Below, piece after piece: positions 51,644 through 61,761 of a stretch of 64,000 bases of DNA (the stretch's first letter is position 1; every line of letters begins with the position of its first letter). The DNA lies in contig NZ_OZ246016.1 of NCBI RefSeq assembly GCF_965230735.1, positions 682,001-746,000 on the forward strand, given 5' to 3'. This DNA comes from Motiliproteus sp965230735. GTDB taxonomy: Bacteria; Pseudomonadota; Gammaproteobacteria; Pseudomonadales; Balneatricaceae. Under the pieces are notes generated by a model. That model was not told where the DNA came from, did not search any database, and was given only the letters and a program-made list of their open reading frames with translations. The translations under genes were made by a program, and so were the position numbers.

Positions 51644-53020
51644 CTAGAAGAAGGTCAAGCCGACCTGGAACAGGCGCTCGACCTCGGTGATCTTGCGTTT
51701 GTCGACCAGGAACAGAATCACGTGGTCGCCGTTCTGAACCACCACATCATCGTGGGCGATCAGCACTTCGTCGTTGCGAACGATGGCGCCGATGGTGGTC
51801 CCGCTGGGAAGGTCGATATCCTCGATCGCCTTGCCGACCACCTTGGAGCTGCGACTGTCGCCATGGGCGATCGCCTCCATCGCTTCGGCCGCACCTCGAC
51901 GAAGTGAGTGAACATTCACTACGTCTCCGCGCCTTACATGAGTAAGTAGGCTGCCGATGGTGGCCTGTTGCGGGGAGATGGCGATATCGATCACGCCACC
52001 CTGAACCAGATCAACGTAGGCCGGGTTGTTGATTAGCGTCATCACGGTTCGGGCGCCGAGTCGTTTGGCCAGCATCGAGGCCATGATATTGGCCTCGTCA
52101 TCGTTGGTCAGGGCGCAGAACACATCGGTGCCTTCGATATTCTCTTCCAGCAGCAGTTCCTGGTCCGAGGCGCTGCCCTGCAGCACGATGGTGCGGTTGA
52201 GCTCGTTGGCCAGCAGGTTGCAGCGACCGATATTGCGCTCGATGATCTTGACCTGAAAGTCGTGCTCCAGCTCGCGGGCCAGGTTAGCGCCGATGTTGCC
52301 GCCGCCGGCGATGATGATTCGCTTGTACGGATTGTCGAGCCGACGCAGTTCACTCATCACCGAGCGGATATCCTTGCGCGCCGCGATGAAGAATACTTCG
52401 TCGTCGGCTTCGATGATGGTGTCGCCCTGGGGGATGATCGGACTGCCGCGACGGAAGATCGCCGCTACCCGAGTATCGACATTGGGCATATGGGAGCGCA
52501 GGAAGGAGATCTCGTGGCCCACCAGCGGACCGCCGTAGAAGGCCTTGACCGCCACCAACTGCGCCTTGCCCTCGGCAAAATCGAGAACCTGCAACGCGCC
52601 GGGGTGTTCGATCAGTCGCTTCACATGGCGGGTAACCAGCTGTTCCGGGCTGATCAGAACGTTGATCGGAATCGCCTTCTCGCTGAACAGCCGCTTCTTC
52701 TCCGACAGGAAGTCATGGCCTCGGATCCGACCGATTCGCGTCGGGGTGTGGAACACCGAATGGGCCACCTGACAGGCGATCATGTTGACCGGGTCCGAGT
52801 TGGTCACCGCGATCAGCATATCGGCGTCTTCGCCGCCGGCCTGCTCCAGAATCTTGGGGGAAGCGCCTTCGCCCTCGATGGTGCGGATATCGAGACGGTC
52901 CTGCAGTTCTCGCAGGCGGGCACCGTTGGTGTCGATGACGGTGATGTCATTGGCTTCGTTGGCGAGGTTTTCGGCCAAGGTAGCGCCGACCTGGCCGGCA
53001 CCGAGAATGATAATTTTCAT
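51644..53020 (-). CDS. trkA: Trk system potassium regulatory subunit TrkA
   Basis: Cytoplasmic NAD(H)-binding ring that gates TrkH. 458 residues as two RCK units: first Rossmann MKIIILGAGQVGATLAENLANE, second RIIIAGGGNIGANLARELEHDF (about residue 233), each followed by a TrkA_C domain. Confidence 0.97.
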   Translation of the reverse strand: MKIIILGAGQVGATLAENLANEANDITVIDTNGARLRELQDRLDIRTIEGEGASPKILEQAGGEDADMLIAVTNSDPVNMIACQVAHSVFHTPTRIGRIRGHDFLSEKKRLFSEKAIPINVLISPEQLVTRHVKRLIEHPGALQVLDFAEGKAQLVAVKAFYGGPLVGHEISFLRSHMPNVDTRVAAIFRRGSPIIPQGDTIIEADDEVFFIAARKDIRSVMSELRRLDNPYKRIIIAGGGNIGANLARELEHDFQVKIIERNIGRCNLLANELNRTIVLQGSASDQELLLEENIEGTDVFCALTNDDEANIMASMLAKRLGARTVMTLINNPAYVDLVQGGVIDIAISPQQATIGSLLTHVRRGDVVNVHSLRRGAAEAMEAIAHGDSRSSKVVGKAIEDIDLPSGTTIGAIVRNDEVLIAHDDVVVQNGDHVILFLVDKRKITEVERLFQVGLTFF

Positions 53021-53093
53021 CGTTCCGAGAATGTCCCTGACATCGGTACCGCAGCTAGCTGAAAATTCATGATCCTGTTACCCGGATGTTTTC

Positions 53094-54392
53094 TCAAGCA
53101 GAGCCCTTTTCGAGCAGCGCATAGTAGAAGCCGTCATGGCCGCCGGGCTGTGCGAACAGCTGTCGTCCGGCGCTACAGGCGATACCCCAGTCTGCCTCCA
53201 GGGGCAGCTCTCGGGCATCGGCCTGATCAGCAAGAAACGCGCTGATTTGCTCGGCGTTTTCCTGCGGCAGTACCGAGCAGGTGGCGTAGAGCAGTCGGCC
53301 GCCAGGCTTGAGCATTGGCCATAGATTGCGAAGGATCTGGCCCTGCAGGTGCGCCAGTGTAGCGATATCCTTGGCCTGGCGCAGGTATTTTATGTCCGGA
53401 TTGCGGCGAATAACACCGGTAGCCGAACAAGGCGCATCGAGCAGGATGCGATCAAAGGGCTGTCCATCCCACCAGTCTGCCGCTGCTGCATCGGCGCGCA
53501 GCAGTTCACAATCGAGAGCCAGGCGATCCAGATTCTGACGCACCCGGCCCAACCGCAGCTCGCTCATATCCAGAGCCAGGCAGTGACTCAGTTCGGGTTG
53601 TCGTTCCAGCAGGTGGCAGGTCTTGCCGCCGGGAGCGGCACAAGCATCGAGAATCCGTTCTCCCGGCTCCGGCGCCAGCAACGCAGCGGCCAGTTGCGCC
53701 GCCTCATCCTGAACACTGACCAATCCTTCGCTAAAGCCCGGCAGTTGGTTGACGTCCTTCGGTTGCGCCAAGGTGATGCCATCGGAACTGAAGCGACAGA
53801 GCTCAAAATCGATTCCGGCCTGCTGGAGTTGTTGGGCGTAGTCATCGCGATTACCTCGAAGGCGGTTGACCCGCAATGACATCGGCGCCTGGGCATTGTT
53901 TTGCGCCATGATCTCGTTGGCCTGCTCCGGCCAGGCCTGACGCAGTGCCTTGATCAGCCATTTGGGGTGAGCTCGACTGAACTCCTGTCGTACCGACAGT
54001 TGTTCGTCCAGAACCGCCTGCTGACGTTGGAAGTTGCGCAGTACGCCATTGACCAGCGCCTTGGCCCAGGGCTTTTTCAGCTTGGCGGTCACCTGTACGG
54101 TTTCGCTGATCGCGGCGTGGGCTGGAATTCGCAGGTGGGCCAGTTGATAAAGCCCCAACAACACCAGCGCCTGGACATCCAGATCCTTACGCTTGAGTGG
54201 TTTGGGGATCAACTGTTCCGCCAGCAGTTGCAGTTGCGGGTAGTAACGCATGCTGCCATAGCAAAGCTGGCGTAGTAGTGAATGCTCACTTTCCGGCAGT
54301 TTTTCCAACTGGACTGGCAAGCTGGTTGCCAACGACCCCTCATGCTTGAGGATGGCGGTCAGCACCCGGGTGGCGCTCAGGCGGACGGACAT
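53094..54392 (-). CDS. rsmB: 16S rRNA (cytosine967-C5)-methyltransferase
   Basis: Methylates C967 of 16S rRNA (formerly Sun/Fmu). 432 residues. N-terminal NusB-like RNA-binding domain; C-terminal SAM domain with ILDACAAPGGKTCHLLE, LLDAPCSATGVIRRNPDIKY and the catalytic cysteine in LLYATCSVLPQEN. ATG 54392 with AAGGAG 5 bases upstream; a GTG one codon earlier is less likely. Part of the def-fmt-rsmB-trkAH cluster. Confidence 0.97.
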   Translation of the reverse strand: MSVRLSATRVLTAILKHEGSLATSLPVQLEKLPESEHSLLRQLCYGSMRYYPQLQLLAEQLIPKPLKRKDLDVQALVLLGLYQLAHLRIPAHAAISETVQVTAKLKKPWAKALVNGVLRNFQRQQAVLDEQLSVRQEFSRAHPKWLIKALRQAWPEQANEIMAQNNAQAPMSLRVNRLRGNRDDYAQQLQQAGIDFELCRFSSDGITLAQPKDVNQLPGFSEGLVSVQDEAAQLAAALLAPEPGERILDACAAPGGKTCHLLERQPELSHCLALDMSELRLGRVRQNLDRLALDCELLRADAAAADWWDGQPFDRILLDAPCSATGVIRRNPDIKYLRQAKDIATLAHLQGQILRNLWPMLKPGGRLLYATCSVLPQENAEQISAFLADQADARELPLEADWGIACSAGRQLFAQPGGHDGFYYALLEKGSA

Positions 54393-54405
54393 CACGGCTC
54401 CTTGA

Positions 54406-55365
54406 TCAGTCGTCCTGACCGAAATGGTTTCCGGCCCGGAACAGATCCTGGCGTGAATTGAGCAGATCGGCGACCGGCAGCTGGCGACCCCCCGGCAGTT
54501 GCAGGTGGGTCAGCTGCAGGACACCGGCGCCGGTGGCGACCAGTAGGCCCTGATTGTCGGCGCCGAGCAGTTGCCCGGCGGGCGCTGACTCACTGCTGGG
54601 GTGGACCTGGGCGTTCCAGATACCGATGCGCTGACCGCCCAGATAACTGAACGCCACCCGTGACGGGTTCAGTCCGCGAATCTGCCGACTCAGTTCCATC
54701 GCGCTGCGACTCCAGTCCAGTTCACGATCGCCTTTGAGCAGCTTGTGGGCATAGTTGGCTTGATCATGATTCTGCGGTTCCGGTTGGGCGCTGCCGTCGG
54801 CCAGCTGTTCGACCACGGTCAGCAGTGCGTCGCCGCTCATCGCCAGCAGTCGGTCGTGCAGATTACCGGCGGTATCCTGGTCGTGGATCGGACACTCGAC
54901 CTTGTGCAGCATATCGCCGGTATCGAGTCCTTCATCCATCTGCATGATGGTGATGCCGGTCTTAGGATCGCCGGCCATCAGTGCCCGTTCGATAGGAGCT
55001 GCACCACGCCAGCGCGGCAACAGCGACGCGTGAACATTGATACAACCCAGACGCGGGGTCTCCAGAATCGCTTTGGGTAACAGTAGTCCGTAGGCCACCA
55101 CCACCATCAGATCGGCCTTGAACTGCGCCAGCAGCTGCTGCTCTTCGGTGGACTTGAGGCTGATCGGTTGGCAGACCGGAATGCCGGTCTCCTGGGCCAG
55201 CCGCTTGACCGGGCTGGGGGTCAGTTTTTTGCCTCGTCCGGCGGGACGATCGGGCTGGGTGTAGACGGCGACAACCTGATGGCGGCTGTTGATCAGGGCT
55301 TCGAGGCTGGCGGCGGCGAAATCGGGGGTTCCGGCAAATACGATACGCAGCGGCGGCTGAGTCAT
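54406..55365 (-). CDS. fmt: Methionyl-tRNA formyltransferase
   Basis: Formylates initiator Met-tRNA. 319 residues; LRIVFAGTPDFAAASLEAL, the catalytic region NVHASLLPRWRGAAPIERAL and MQMDEGLDTGDML, plus the C-terminal tRNA-binding domain. Thirteen bases before rsmB. Confidence 0.98.
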   Translation of the reverse strand: MTQPPLRIVFAGTPDFAAASLEALINSRHQVVAVYTQPDRPAGRGKKLTPSPVKRLAQETGIPVCQPISLKSTEEQQLLAQFKADLMVVVAYGLLLPKAILETPRLGCINVHASLLPRWRGAAPIERALMAGDPKTGITIMQMDEGLDTGDMLHKVECPIHDQDTAGNLHDRLLAMSGDALLTVVEQLADGSAQPEPQNHDQANYAHKLLKGDRELDWSRSAMELSRQIRGLNPSRVAFSYLGGQRIGIWNAQVHPSSESAPAGQLLGADNQGLLVATGAGVLQLTHLQLPGGRQLPVADLLNSRQDLFRAGNHFGQDD

Positions 55366-55494
55366 GTGCGGGGTTCTCTTGTCAGCGGCGGTCTGTGATG
55401 GCCGTCGGTCTTGGCCTGGAGCGGTTAGCCGACTCCAAGCCGTTCTTTCAGCACAAGGCTGTCGATTCCGCTCGAAGCGGTTATCTGTGCAGGG

Positions 55495-55998
55495 TTATTG
55501 CTGTCGGTGCAGCTTCTCAAGCTTCTTGCGGATGCGGTTACGCTTGAGGTTGGTCAGGTAGTCCACAAACAGCTTGCCTTCGAGGTGGTCGAGTTCGTGC
55601 TGGATGCAAACCGCCAACAGATCACGGGCTTCAAGCTCGTAGGGCGTTCCATCACGATCCATGGCCTTCAGGCGGATATGATTGGCACGCTCCACCGTTT
55701 CGTAGAACCCGGGTACCGACAGGCAGCCTTCCTGGGACTGTTCGCGCTCGTCGTCGAGGATCTCGTATTCGGGATTAATCAGCACCAGGGGTTCGCTGCG
55801 GTCCTCGCTCAGATCCATTACCACGACACGCTTGTGAACGTTCACCTGGGTCGCTGCCAGGCCGATTCCCGGTGCTTCGTACATGGTTTCGAACATATCG
55901 TCGACCAGTTTTCCCAGTTCGGCGTCAAACGTCTCCACCGGTTTGGCGCGGGTGCGCAGACGGGGATCGGGAAACTCAAGAATTTCTAGTAAAGCCAT
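55495..55998 (-). CDS. def: Peptide deformylase
   Basis: Removes the N-formyl group from new proteins. 167 residues. Motif 1 GIGLAATQV, motif 2 EGCLSVPGFYE (metal-binding Cys), motif 3 QHELDHLEGKLF (two metal-binding His and catalytic Glu). 129 bases upstream of fmt; divergent from the LysM gene. Confidence 0.98.
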   Translation of the reverse strand: MALLEILEFPDPRLRTRAKPVETFDAELGKLVDDMFETMYEAPGIGLAATQVNVHKRVVVMDLSEDRSEPLVLINPEYEILDDEREQSQEGCLSVPGFYETVERANHIRLKAMDRDGTPYELEARDLLAVCIQHELDHLEGKLFVDYLTNLKRNRIRKKLEKLHRQQ

Positions 55999-56191
55999 AT
56001 GAAAACAACAGGTTGGAGTAAATTAGAAGAAAGCAGTCGATTGACCGGAATCAGTCAACCGTCATTATACTGTTTACATCTGTACATTCCATAGCAAGAA
56101 TACGGGACTAAACAGGTGTTTAGGGCGCTTCAGAGCCGCGTGGTTCAGCCGATACCCTGCCTGAATAAGCCTGAATCAAAAGGGATTTATC

Positions 56192-57235
56192 ATGACAAAG
56201 CTGCTGTCCGCCGTTGCTGCACTGTTGCTGTCCGGCTCGTTATTTTTCACCACCAGCGTGCACGCGGATGTGATTGAACTGGCGGACGACCACCCGGATC
56301 AATACGTGGTGGTCAAGGGCGATACGCTCTGGGATATCTCCGGCACCTTCCTGAAAAGCCCCTGGTTGTGGCCCAAGGTGTGGAGCGTCAACCCGCAGAT
56401 CGATAACCCGCATCTGATCTTTCCCGGCGACATCATCTATTTGGTCTACATCAACGGCCAGCCGCAGTTGAGACTCAAGCGAGGCCCGCGCAAGCTGTCC
56501 CCGGAGATTCGTCGCACGCCGCTGGCTCAGGCGATTCCGACCATTCCGCTGGATGACATCAAGAGTTTCCTGTCCGATAACCTGATCATGGATCGTGAGG
56601 CGCTGGAGAAAGCTCCCTATGTGGTTGCAGGGGTCAATGAGCGGATTGTTTCCGGTGCCGGTGATCGGGTCTATGCCCGCGGCAAGCTCGAAAACGAGCA
56701 GGCGCTGCAGGAGTTCTTCGGGATCTACCGTCCGTCCCGTGCGTATATCGATCCGGATACCGGAGAAGAGCTGGGCTTCGAGTCCCAGAGCATCGGCAGC
56801 GGTTATCTACAGGCCCGCGAGGGCGATATCCTGACCCTGACCCTCAAGCGTACCAGCCAGGAGGTCCGCAAGCTGGACCGCGTGCTGCCGACCCCCGAAG
56901 GTGTCGTCCAGTCGGTCTTCTACCCGTCGACCACCGAGCGCCCGATGGAAGGCAAGATCCTGTCGGTGTTGCGTGGCGTCGACAAGATCGGCCAGTTCGA
57001 CGTGATTGCGATCAACCGTGGTCAGCGTGAAGGGGTTGAAACCGGCAACGTGTTCCATGTCTACAAAGCCGGTGAGCAGGTCGTTGATCCGGTGACCAAG
57101 GAGCTGATCACCCTGCCCTCCGAGCGTGCCGGTTTGGTGATGGTGTTCAAAACCTTCGAAAAGGTCAGCTACGCGCTGGTGATGCGTGCAACCAGTGCCC
57201 TGGCCGTGCTGGACGAAGTACGCTCCCCCCGCTAA
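56192..57235 (+). CDS. LysM-domain periplasmic protein
   Basis: A 347-residue secreted protein found next to def/dprA in many gammaproteobacteria. Signal peptide MTKLLSAVAALLLSGSLFFTTSVHA. A single LysM near residues 40-90 (YVVVKGDTLWDISGTFLKSPWLWPKVWSVNPQIDNPHLIFPGDIIYL) that should bind peptidoglycan. The remainder is beta-rich and lacks a catalytic domain I can name. Reads rightward into dprA. Confidence 0.85.
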   Translation: MTKLLSAVAALLLSGSLFFTTSVHADVIELADDHPDQYVVVKGDTLWDISGTFLKSPWLWPKVWSVNPQIDNPHLIFPGDIIYLVYINGQPQLRLKRGPRKLSPEIRRTPLAQAIPTIPLDDIKSFLSDNLIMDREALEKAPYVVAGVNERIVSGAGDRVYARGKLENEQALQEFFGIYRPSRAYIDPDTGEELGFESQSIGSGYLQAREGDILTLTLKRTSQEVRKLDRVLPTPEGVVQSVFYPSTTERPMEGKILSVLRGVDKIGQFDVIAINRGQREGVETGNVFHVYKAGEQVVDPVTKELITLPSERAGLVMVFKTFEKVSYALVMRATSALAVLDEVRSPR

Positions 57236-57286
57236 CGGCAGTATAACGGCGGCCTAGGATGGGCCGCTGTCGATCAAGGATGATTG

Positions 57287-58429
57287 ATGCCTTTGCCCTA
57301 CTTGCGCTGGCAGCCGCAGCATATCGATTGGCTGCGGTTAAGCCAGATTCCTCGTCTGGGCCCTGTCGCCCTGAAACGCCTTTGGCAAACCTTCGGCAGT
57401 GCCGATGGGATTCTCAGGGCCTCTTACTCACAGCTGACCGAAGCTGGACTGAGTGACCGACTGGCGCAACAGCTGGTCGGCATCGATCGACAGCAGACTA
57501 ATGCCTACCTGGAACAGGTCGATCGGTGGCTGTTGCAGTCCGAAAACAGTCTGTTATGTCTGGATGATCCGGATTATCCGCCGGCATTGCAGGCGCTGGA
57601 CGATCCACCCCCGATACTCTACCTGACCGGCGATGCCGAGCTGCTAAGCCAGCCGCAGATCGCCATCGTTGGCAGTCGCTCGGCCACGCCCCAGGGGTTG
57701 GGTAATGCGCGACAGCTCTCCCGCGAACTGTCCCTGAGCGGTTTGATTCCCACCAGTGGATTGGCGTTGGGAATCGACGCGGCAGCCCATCAGGGCGCCC
57801 TGGAAGGATTGGGGCTGACGGTGGCGGTGCTGGGTACCGGTGTGGATCAGTGCTATCCCCGGCGTCATCAACTATTGGCCAGCCAGATTCTGGATCAGGG
57901 TGGCGTGTTGCTGTCCGAACTGCCGCTGGGGACTCCACCCCGGGGACCGCAGTTTCCCCGCCGCAACCGGATCATCAGTGGCCTGAGCCTGGGCTTGCTG
58001 GTGGTCGAGGCCGCCATCAAGAGCGGCTCGCTGGTATCGGCGTCGCTGGCCCTGGATCAGGGTCGGGAGCTGTTTGCCTTGCCCGGTTCAATCCATAACC
58101 CGCAGGCGCGGGGCTGTCATCAATTGATCCGCCAGGGCGCCTGGCTGGTCGACAGTGCCGAGCAGATCCTGCAGGAGCTGGCGCCACTGCTGGAATCGAA
58201 GCAAACGAGCACTACGCCTGCACTAGCTGGAGGCATCGAGTTGGCTGAGTTGCCGAACCTGGCCCCGGCACAACGGCAGCTGCTAGAGGCGCTGGGGTAT
58301 GACCCCGTCTCGCTGGACCAGTTGGTGATCCGGACCGGCCTGCAGGTGGATCAACTCCAAAGCCAGATTCTGGCGCTGGAACTGCAGGGGGTGATCGCCT
58401 CGGTGGCGGGTGGCTACCAGCGTTGCTGA
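57287..58429 (+). CDS. dprA: DNA-processing protein DprA (Smf)
   Basis: Binds incoming single-stranded DNA and loads RecA in natural transformation; also called Smf. 380 residues. N-terminal helical SAM-like region, a Rossmann-like core with IAIVGSRSATPQGLGNARQL and SGLALGIDAAAHQGAL, then VEAAIKSGSLVSASLALDQGRELFALPGSI, and a C-terminal winged helix. ATG 57287 has AAGGA 6 bases upstream; a TTG three bases earlier is less likely. Confidence 0.96.
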   Translation: MPLPYLRWQPQHIDWLRLSQIPRLGPVALKRLWQTFGSADGILRASYSQLTEAGLSDRLAQQLVGIDRQQTNAYLEQVDRWLLQSENSLLCLDDPDYPPALQALDDPPPILYLTGDAELLSQPQIAIVGSRSATPQGLGNARQLSRELSLSGLIPTSGLALGIDAAAHQGALEGLGLTVAVLGTGVDQCYPRRHQLLASQILDQGGVLLSELPLGTPPRGPQFPRRNRIISGLSLGLLVVEAAIKSGSLVSASLALDQGRELFALPGSIHNPQARGCHQLIRQGAWLVDSAEQILQELAPLLESKQTSTTPALAGGIELAELPNLAPAQRQLLEALGYDPVSLDQLVIRTGLQVDQLQSQILALELQGVIASVAGGYQRC

Positions 58430-58621
58430 GTCTTTAATTCCTGATTTTGCTGACTACTGTAGAGATCGCACGGCTTTTGCGACCAATGATCATGATTTAC
58501 CCGAGTTTGTCTCTGGCTCTTTACTAGCCCTGTACCGGGATCTGGGGGATAATGGCCGTTTTTTTAACCGACGGCGGTGCGACCTTTTATAGGGGGCGTG
58601 GTTGCCGGCAAGGAGACAAGC
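58430..58621 (+). promoter_or_regulatory. purE upstream gap
   Basis: About 190 bases before purE. No recognised purine riboswitch or PurR-type palindrome could be confirmed by eye. Expected purEK promoter. Confidence 0.3.
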
Positions 58622-59119
58622 ATGAGTGCGCTGGTAGGTGTCATCATGGGATCCCGTTCCGATTGGGAGACCATGAGTGAAGCGGTCAAGATTCTGGAGC
58701 AGTTCAACATCCCCCACGAGGTGGAAGTTGTTTCGGCCCACCGTACCCCAGGCAAGCTGTTTCAGTACGCCCAGACGGCCGAAGAACGTGGTCTGGAAGT
58801 GATTATCGCCGGTGCCGGTGGCGCAGCTCACCTGCCGGGTATGGCCGCTTCTGAAACCGTGCTGCCGGTGCTGGGTGTACCGGTCCAATCCCGCGCCCTC
58901 AATGGCATGGACTCACTGCTGTCGATCGTCCAGATGCCCGCCGGTGTACCGGTCGGAACCCTGTCGATCGGTAAGGCCGGTGCTGCCAATGCCGCGTTGC
59001 TGGCGGCATCGATGCTGGGTAACAAGTACCCGGAAATTCGCAAGCAACTGGAAGCCTTCCGTCGTGCCCAGACCGATAAGGTGTTGGCCGACCCTGACCC
59101 GCGGGTAGAGATCGCATGA
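58622..59119 (+). CDS. purE: N5-carboxyaminoimidazole ribonucleotide mutase
   Basis: Purine synthesis: N5-CAIR to CAIR. 165 residues; VGVIMGSRSDWETM and VVSAHRTPGKLFQYA, then IAGAGGAAHLPGMAAS. ATG 58622 with AAGGAG 7 bases upstream, the family N-terminus; the earlier frame start is rejected. Confidence 0.98.
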   Translation: MSALVGVIMGSRSDWETMSEAVKILEQFNIPHEVEVVSAHRTPGKLFQYAQTAEERGLEVIIAGAGGAAHLPGMAASETVLPVLGVPVQSRALNGMDSLLSIVQMPAGVPVGTLSIGKAGAANAALLAASMLGNKYPEIRKQLEAFRRAQTDKVLADPDPRVEIA

Positions 59120-60198
59120 AGCGCGTCGGTGTAATCGGAGGCGGCCAGCTGGCCCGGATGATGGCGTTGGCTGCACGGCCGATGGGTCTCGATGTTCATT
59201 TTCTCGACCCTTCCCAGACTCCGTGTGCCGGTGATGTGGCGCCGGGTATCTGCGCCGGCTACGACGATGTTAAGGCGTTGGCTGAGCTCGAGGGCTGGGC
59301 CGAGGCGATCACGTTTGAGTTTGAAAATGTTCCGGCGGCCAGTGTCGAGCATCTGTCATCGCGCCTGCCCGCCTACCCCCCGGCGAAGGCCCTGGCGACG
59401 GCTCAGGATCGTCTGAACGAAAAAAACATGTTTGTCGAACTGGGCATCGAGGTGCCCGAGTTTGCCGCCATCAACAGCCTGGAAGATCTGCAGGCAGCGG
59501 TTGAGCGCGTCGGCCTGCCCGCGGTGTTGAAAACCCGTACCGAAGGCTACGACGGTAAAGGCCAGGCGGTACTGCGTTCGACCGACGACCTGGGACCCGC
59601 CTGGCAGCAGCTGGGGTCGGTGCCGCTGATTCTGGAAGGCTTCGTCAACTACAACCGTGAAATCTCGATCATCGGTGCCCGGGCCCGTGATGGCTCGATG
59701 GCGTTCTACCCAGTCTCCGAGAATACCCATCGCGATGGCATCCTTCATCTGGCGATCTGCCGTGATAATGATCCGATGCAGGCCAAGGCCGAAGCCTACC
59801 TGGGTAAGATCGCTGAGCAGCTGGACTATGTTGGGGTCCTGACCCTGGAGCTATTCCAGGTTGGCGAGCATCTGCTGGCCAACGAGATCGCGCCACGAGT
59901 GCATAACTCCGGTCACTGGACCATCGAGGGCGCCGAGACCAGCCAGTTCGAGAACCACCTGCGGGCGGTTCTGGACCTGCCGCTGGGTTCCACCGACGCC
60001 GTCGGTCACAGTGCGATGGTCAACTTTATCGGCTGCGTGCCGAGCCGCGAAGCGGTGCTGTCGATCCCGGGTGCTCATTTGCACGACTATGAGAAAGAGG
60101 CCCGTGTCGGCCGTAAGGTGGGTCATGTGACCCTGCGAGCGGGTTCGGCTGAGGCGTTGAACGAGCGCATTCGGGCAGCGGAACAGCTGCTGGACTGA
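59116..60198 (+). CDS. purK: 5-(carboxyamino)imidazole ribonucleotide synthase
   Basis: ATP-grasp enzyme that makes N5-CAIR from AIR and bicarbonate. 360 residues; VGVIGGGQLARMMALAARPMG, LKTRTEGYDGKGQAVL, and ANEIAPRVHNSGHWTIEG. Its ATG overlaps the purE stop (ATGA), so the two are translationally coupled. Confidence 0.98.
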   Translation: MKRVGVIGGGQLARMMALAARPMGLDVHFLDPSQTPCAGDVAPGICAGYDDVKALAELEGWAEAITFEFENVPAASVEHLSSRLPAYPPAKALATAQDRLNEKNMFVELGIEVPEFAAINSLEDLQAAVERVGLPAVLKTRTEGYDGKGQAVLRSTDDLGPAWQQLGSVPLILEGFVNYNREISIIGARARDGSMAFYPVSENTHRDGILHLAICRDNDPMQAKAEAYLGKIAEQLDYVGVLTLELFQVGEHLLANEIAPRVHNSGHWTIEGAETSQFENHLRAVLDLPLGSTDAVGHSAMVNFIGCVPSREAVLSIPGAHLHDYEKEARVGRKVGHVTLRAGSAEALNERIRAAEQLLD

Positions 60199-60216
60199 GC
60201 CGAAGGTGGAGCGACC

Positions 60217-60771
60217 ATGAACAGCTGGCACCTGAAACAGGCGGTCCGAGCTGTCCGAGCCGGCGGCATCATCGCCTATCCCACCGAAGCGGTCTGGGGG
60301 GTGGGCTGCGATCCCTTTGACAGCAGTGCGGTCCGGCGCTTGCTGCAACTCAAGCAGCGCCCCGAGCACAAGGGACTGATTCTGGTTGCCGCCTCGATGG
60401 CACAGTTGGAGCCACTAGTAGCAGGGCTCAGCGATGCCGAGCTGGCGCAGCTGAAACTGAGTTGGCCCGGCCCCAATACCTGGTTGATTCCCGACCCCGA
60501 CAACCTGATCCCCGGTTGGATCAAAGGTGAGCATCAGAGCGTGGCGGTGCGGGTGACCGATCACCCGCAGACGGCGGCGCTCTGTCTGGCTTTCGGTGGG
60601 CCGCTGGTTTCAACGTCCGCCAATCTGGCAGGGCAACCGCCGGCCATGAGCGCCGGAGATATCCGCCAAGCCTTTGGTTATCAGATCGACTACCTGCTGC
60701 ACGGCGCCCTGGGCGGCCGCAATCAACCGTCGGTCATCCGTGATCTTCGCAGTGGTAAGGTGCTGCGTTAA
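60217..60771 (+). CDS. tsaC: Threonylcarbamoyl-AMP synthase (Sua5/YrdC/YciO family)
   Basis: Makes threonylcarbamoyl-AMP for the t6A37 tRNA modification. 184 residues; N-terminal GGIIAYPTEAVWGVGCDPFD, KQRPEHKGLILVAAS, and WPGPNTWLIP; ends in a SxGxxS-like STSANLAGQPP segment. Short TsaC type without the Sua5 C-terminal domain. Confidence 0.96.
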   Translation: MNSWHLKQAVRAVRAGGIIAYPTEAVWGVGCDPFDSSAVRRLLQLKQRPEHKGLILVAASMAQLEPLVAGLSDAELAQLKLSWPGPNTWLIPDPDNLIPGWIKGEHQSVAVRVTDHPQTAALCLAFGGPLVSTSANLAGQPPAMSAGDIRQAFGYQIDYLLHGALGGRNQPSVIRDLRSGKVLR

Positions 60772-60803
60772 TCCCCTTTTTCAACTGTTGTCGGAGAATC
60801 CTG

Positions 60804-61718
60804 ATGGCCGAGATCGATATCCAAGTCGTGGTCGACTTTATGAAACAGCTGCAGGATCGCATCTGCGCGGACCTGGAGGCAGCCGATGGTCAGGCCCGGT
60901 TTGTCGAGGATAGCTGGACTAAGCCGAGCGGCGGTGGTGGTCGCTCCCGGGTGATGACCGACGGTGCCGTGTTCGAGAAAGGCGGGGTCAACTTCTCCCA
61001 TGTCCAGGGCGAGAACATGCCGGCATCGGCGACCGCCCATCGTCCCGAGCTGGCCGGACGCTCTTACCAGGCGGTGGGCGTGTCCTTGGTGATGCATCCG
61101 CATAACCCGTTCGTTCCCACCTCCCATGCCAATGTGCGCTTCTTTATTGCCGAGAAAGCGGGCGAAGCGCCGATCTGGTGGTTCGGTGGCGGTTTTGACC
61201 TGACCCCCTGCTACGGTTTCGAACAGGACTGTGTCGATTGGCATCGTACCAGCAAGGCGATCTGCGACCGTTTTGATCCGGCCTACTACACCAACTTCAA
61301 GGACTGGTGTGACCGTTACTTCTATCTCAAGCACCGCGACGAGCCCCGCGGTGTCGGCGGTCTGTTCTTCGATGATCTGAACCAGGCCGGTTTCGACGCC
61401 TGCTTCGAATTCGTCAAAGCCGTTGGGGAAGGCTATCTGGATGCCTATCTGCCGATTGTCGAGCGCCGTAAAGCGCACGACTACACCGACGCGCAGAAAG
61501 CGTTCCAGCGTTACCGTCGCGGACGTTATGTCGAATTCAACCTGGTATTCGACCGTGGCACCCTGTTCGGGCTGCAGTCCGGTGGGCGTACTGAATCGAT
61601 CCTGATGTCGATGCCGCCGGAGGTGCGCTGGGAGTATTGCTACGAGCCCGAACCCGGTAGCGAAGAGGCGCGCCTGACCGACTACTTCCTGAAACCCCGG
61701 GATTGGCTGGCGAAGTAA
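60804..61718 (+). CDS. hemF: Oxygen-dependent coproporphyrinogen-III oxidase
   Basis: Haem synthesis: two oxidative decarboxylations to protoporphyrinogen IX. 304 residues; GGGRSRVMTDGAVFEKGGVNFSHV, SLVMHPHNPFVPTSHANVRFF, WWFGGGFDLTPCYGF and the ending RWEYCYEPEPGSEEARL are family signatures. 32 bases after tsaC. Confidence 0.98.
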   Translation: MAEIDIQVVVDFMKQLQDRICADLEAADGQARFVEDSWTKPSGGGGRSRVMTDGAVFEKGGVNFSHVQGENMPASATAHRPELAGRSYQAVGVSLVMHPHNPFVPTSHANVRFFIAEKAGEAPIWWFGGGFDLTPCYGFEQDCVDWHRTSKAICDRFDPAYYTNFKDWCDRYFYLKHRDEPRGVGGLFFDDLNQAGFDACFEFVKAVGEGYLDAYLPIVERRKAHDYTDAQKAFQRYRRGRYVEFNLVFDRGTLFGLQSGGRTESILMSMPPEVRWEYCYEPEPGSEEARLTDYFLKPRDWLAK

Positions 61719-61761
61719 CTATTCACTTACCTTTGCTTAGATTTAATCAATGGAGAGCCCC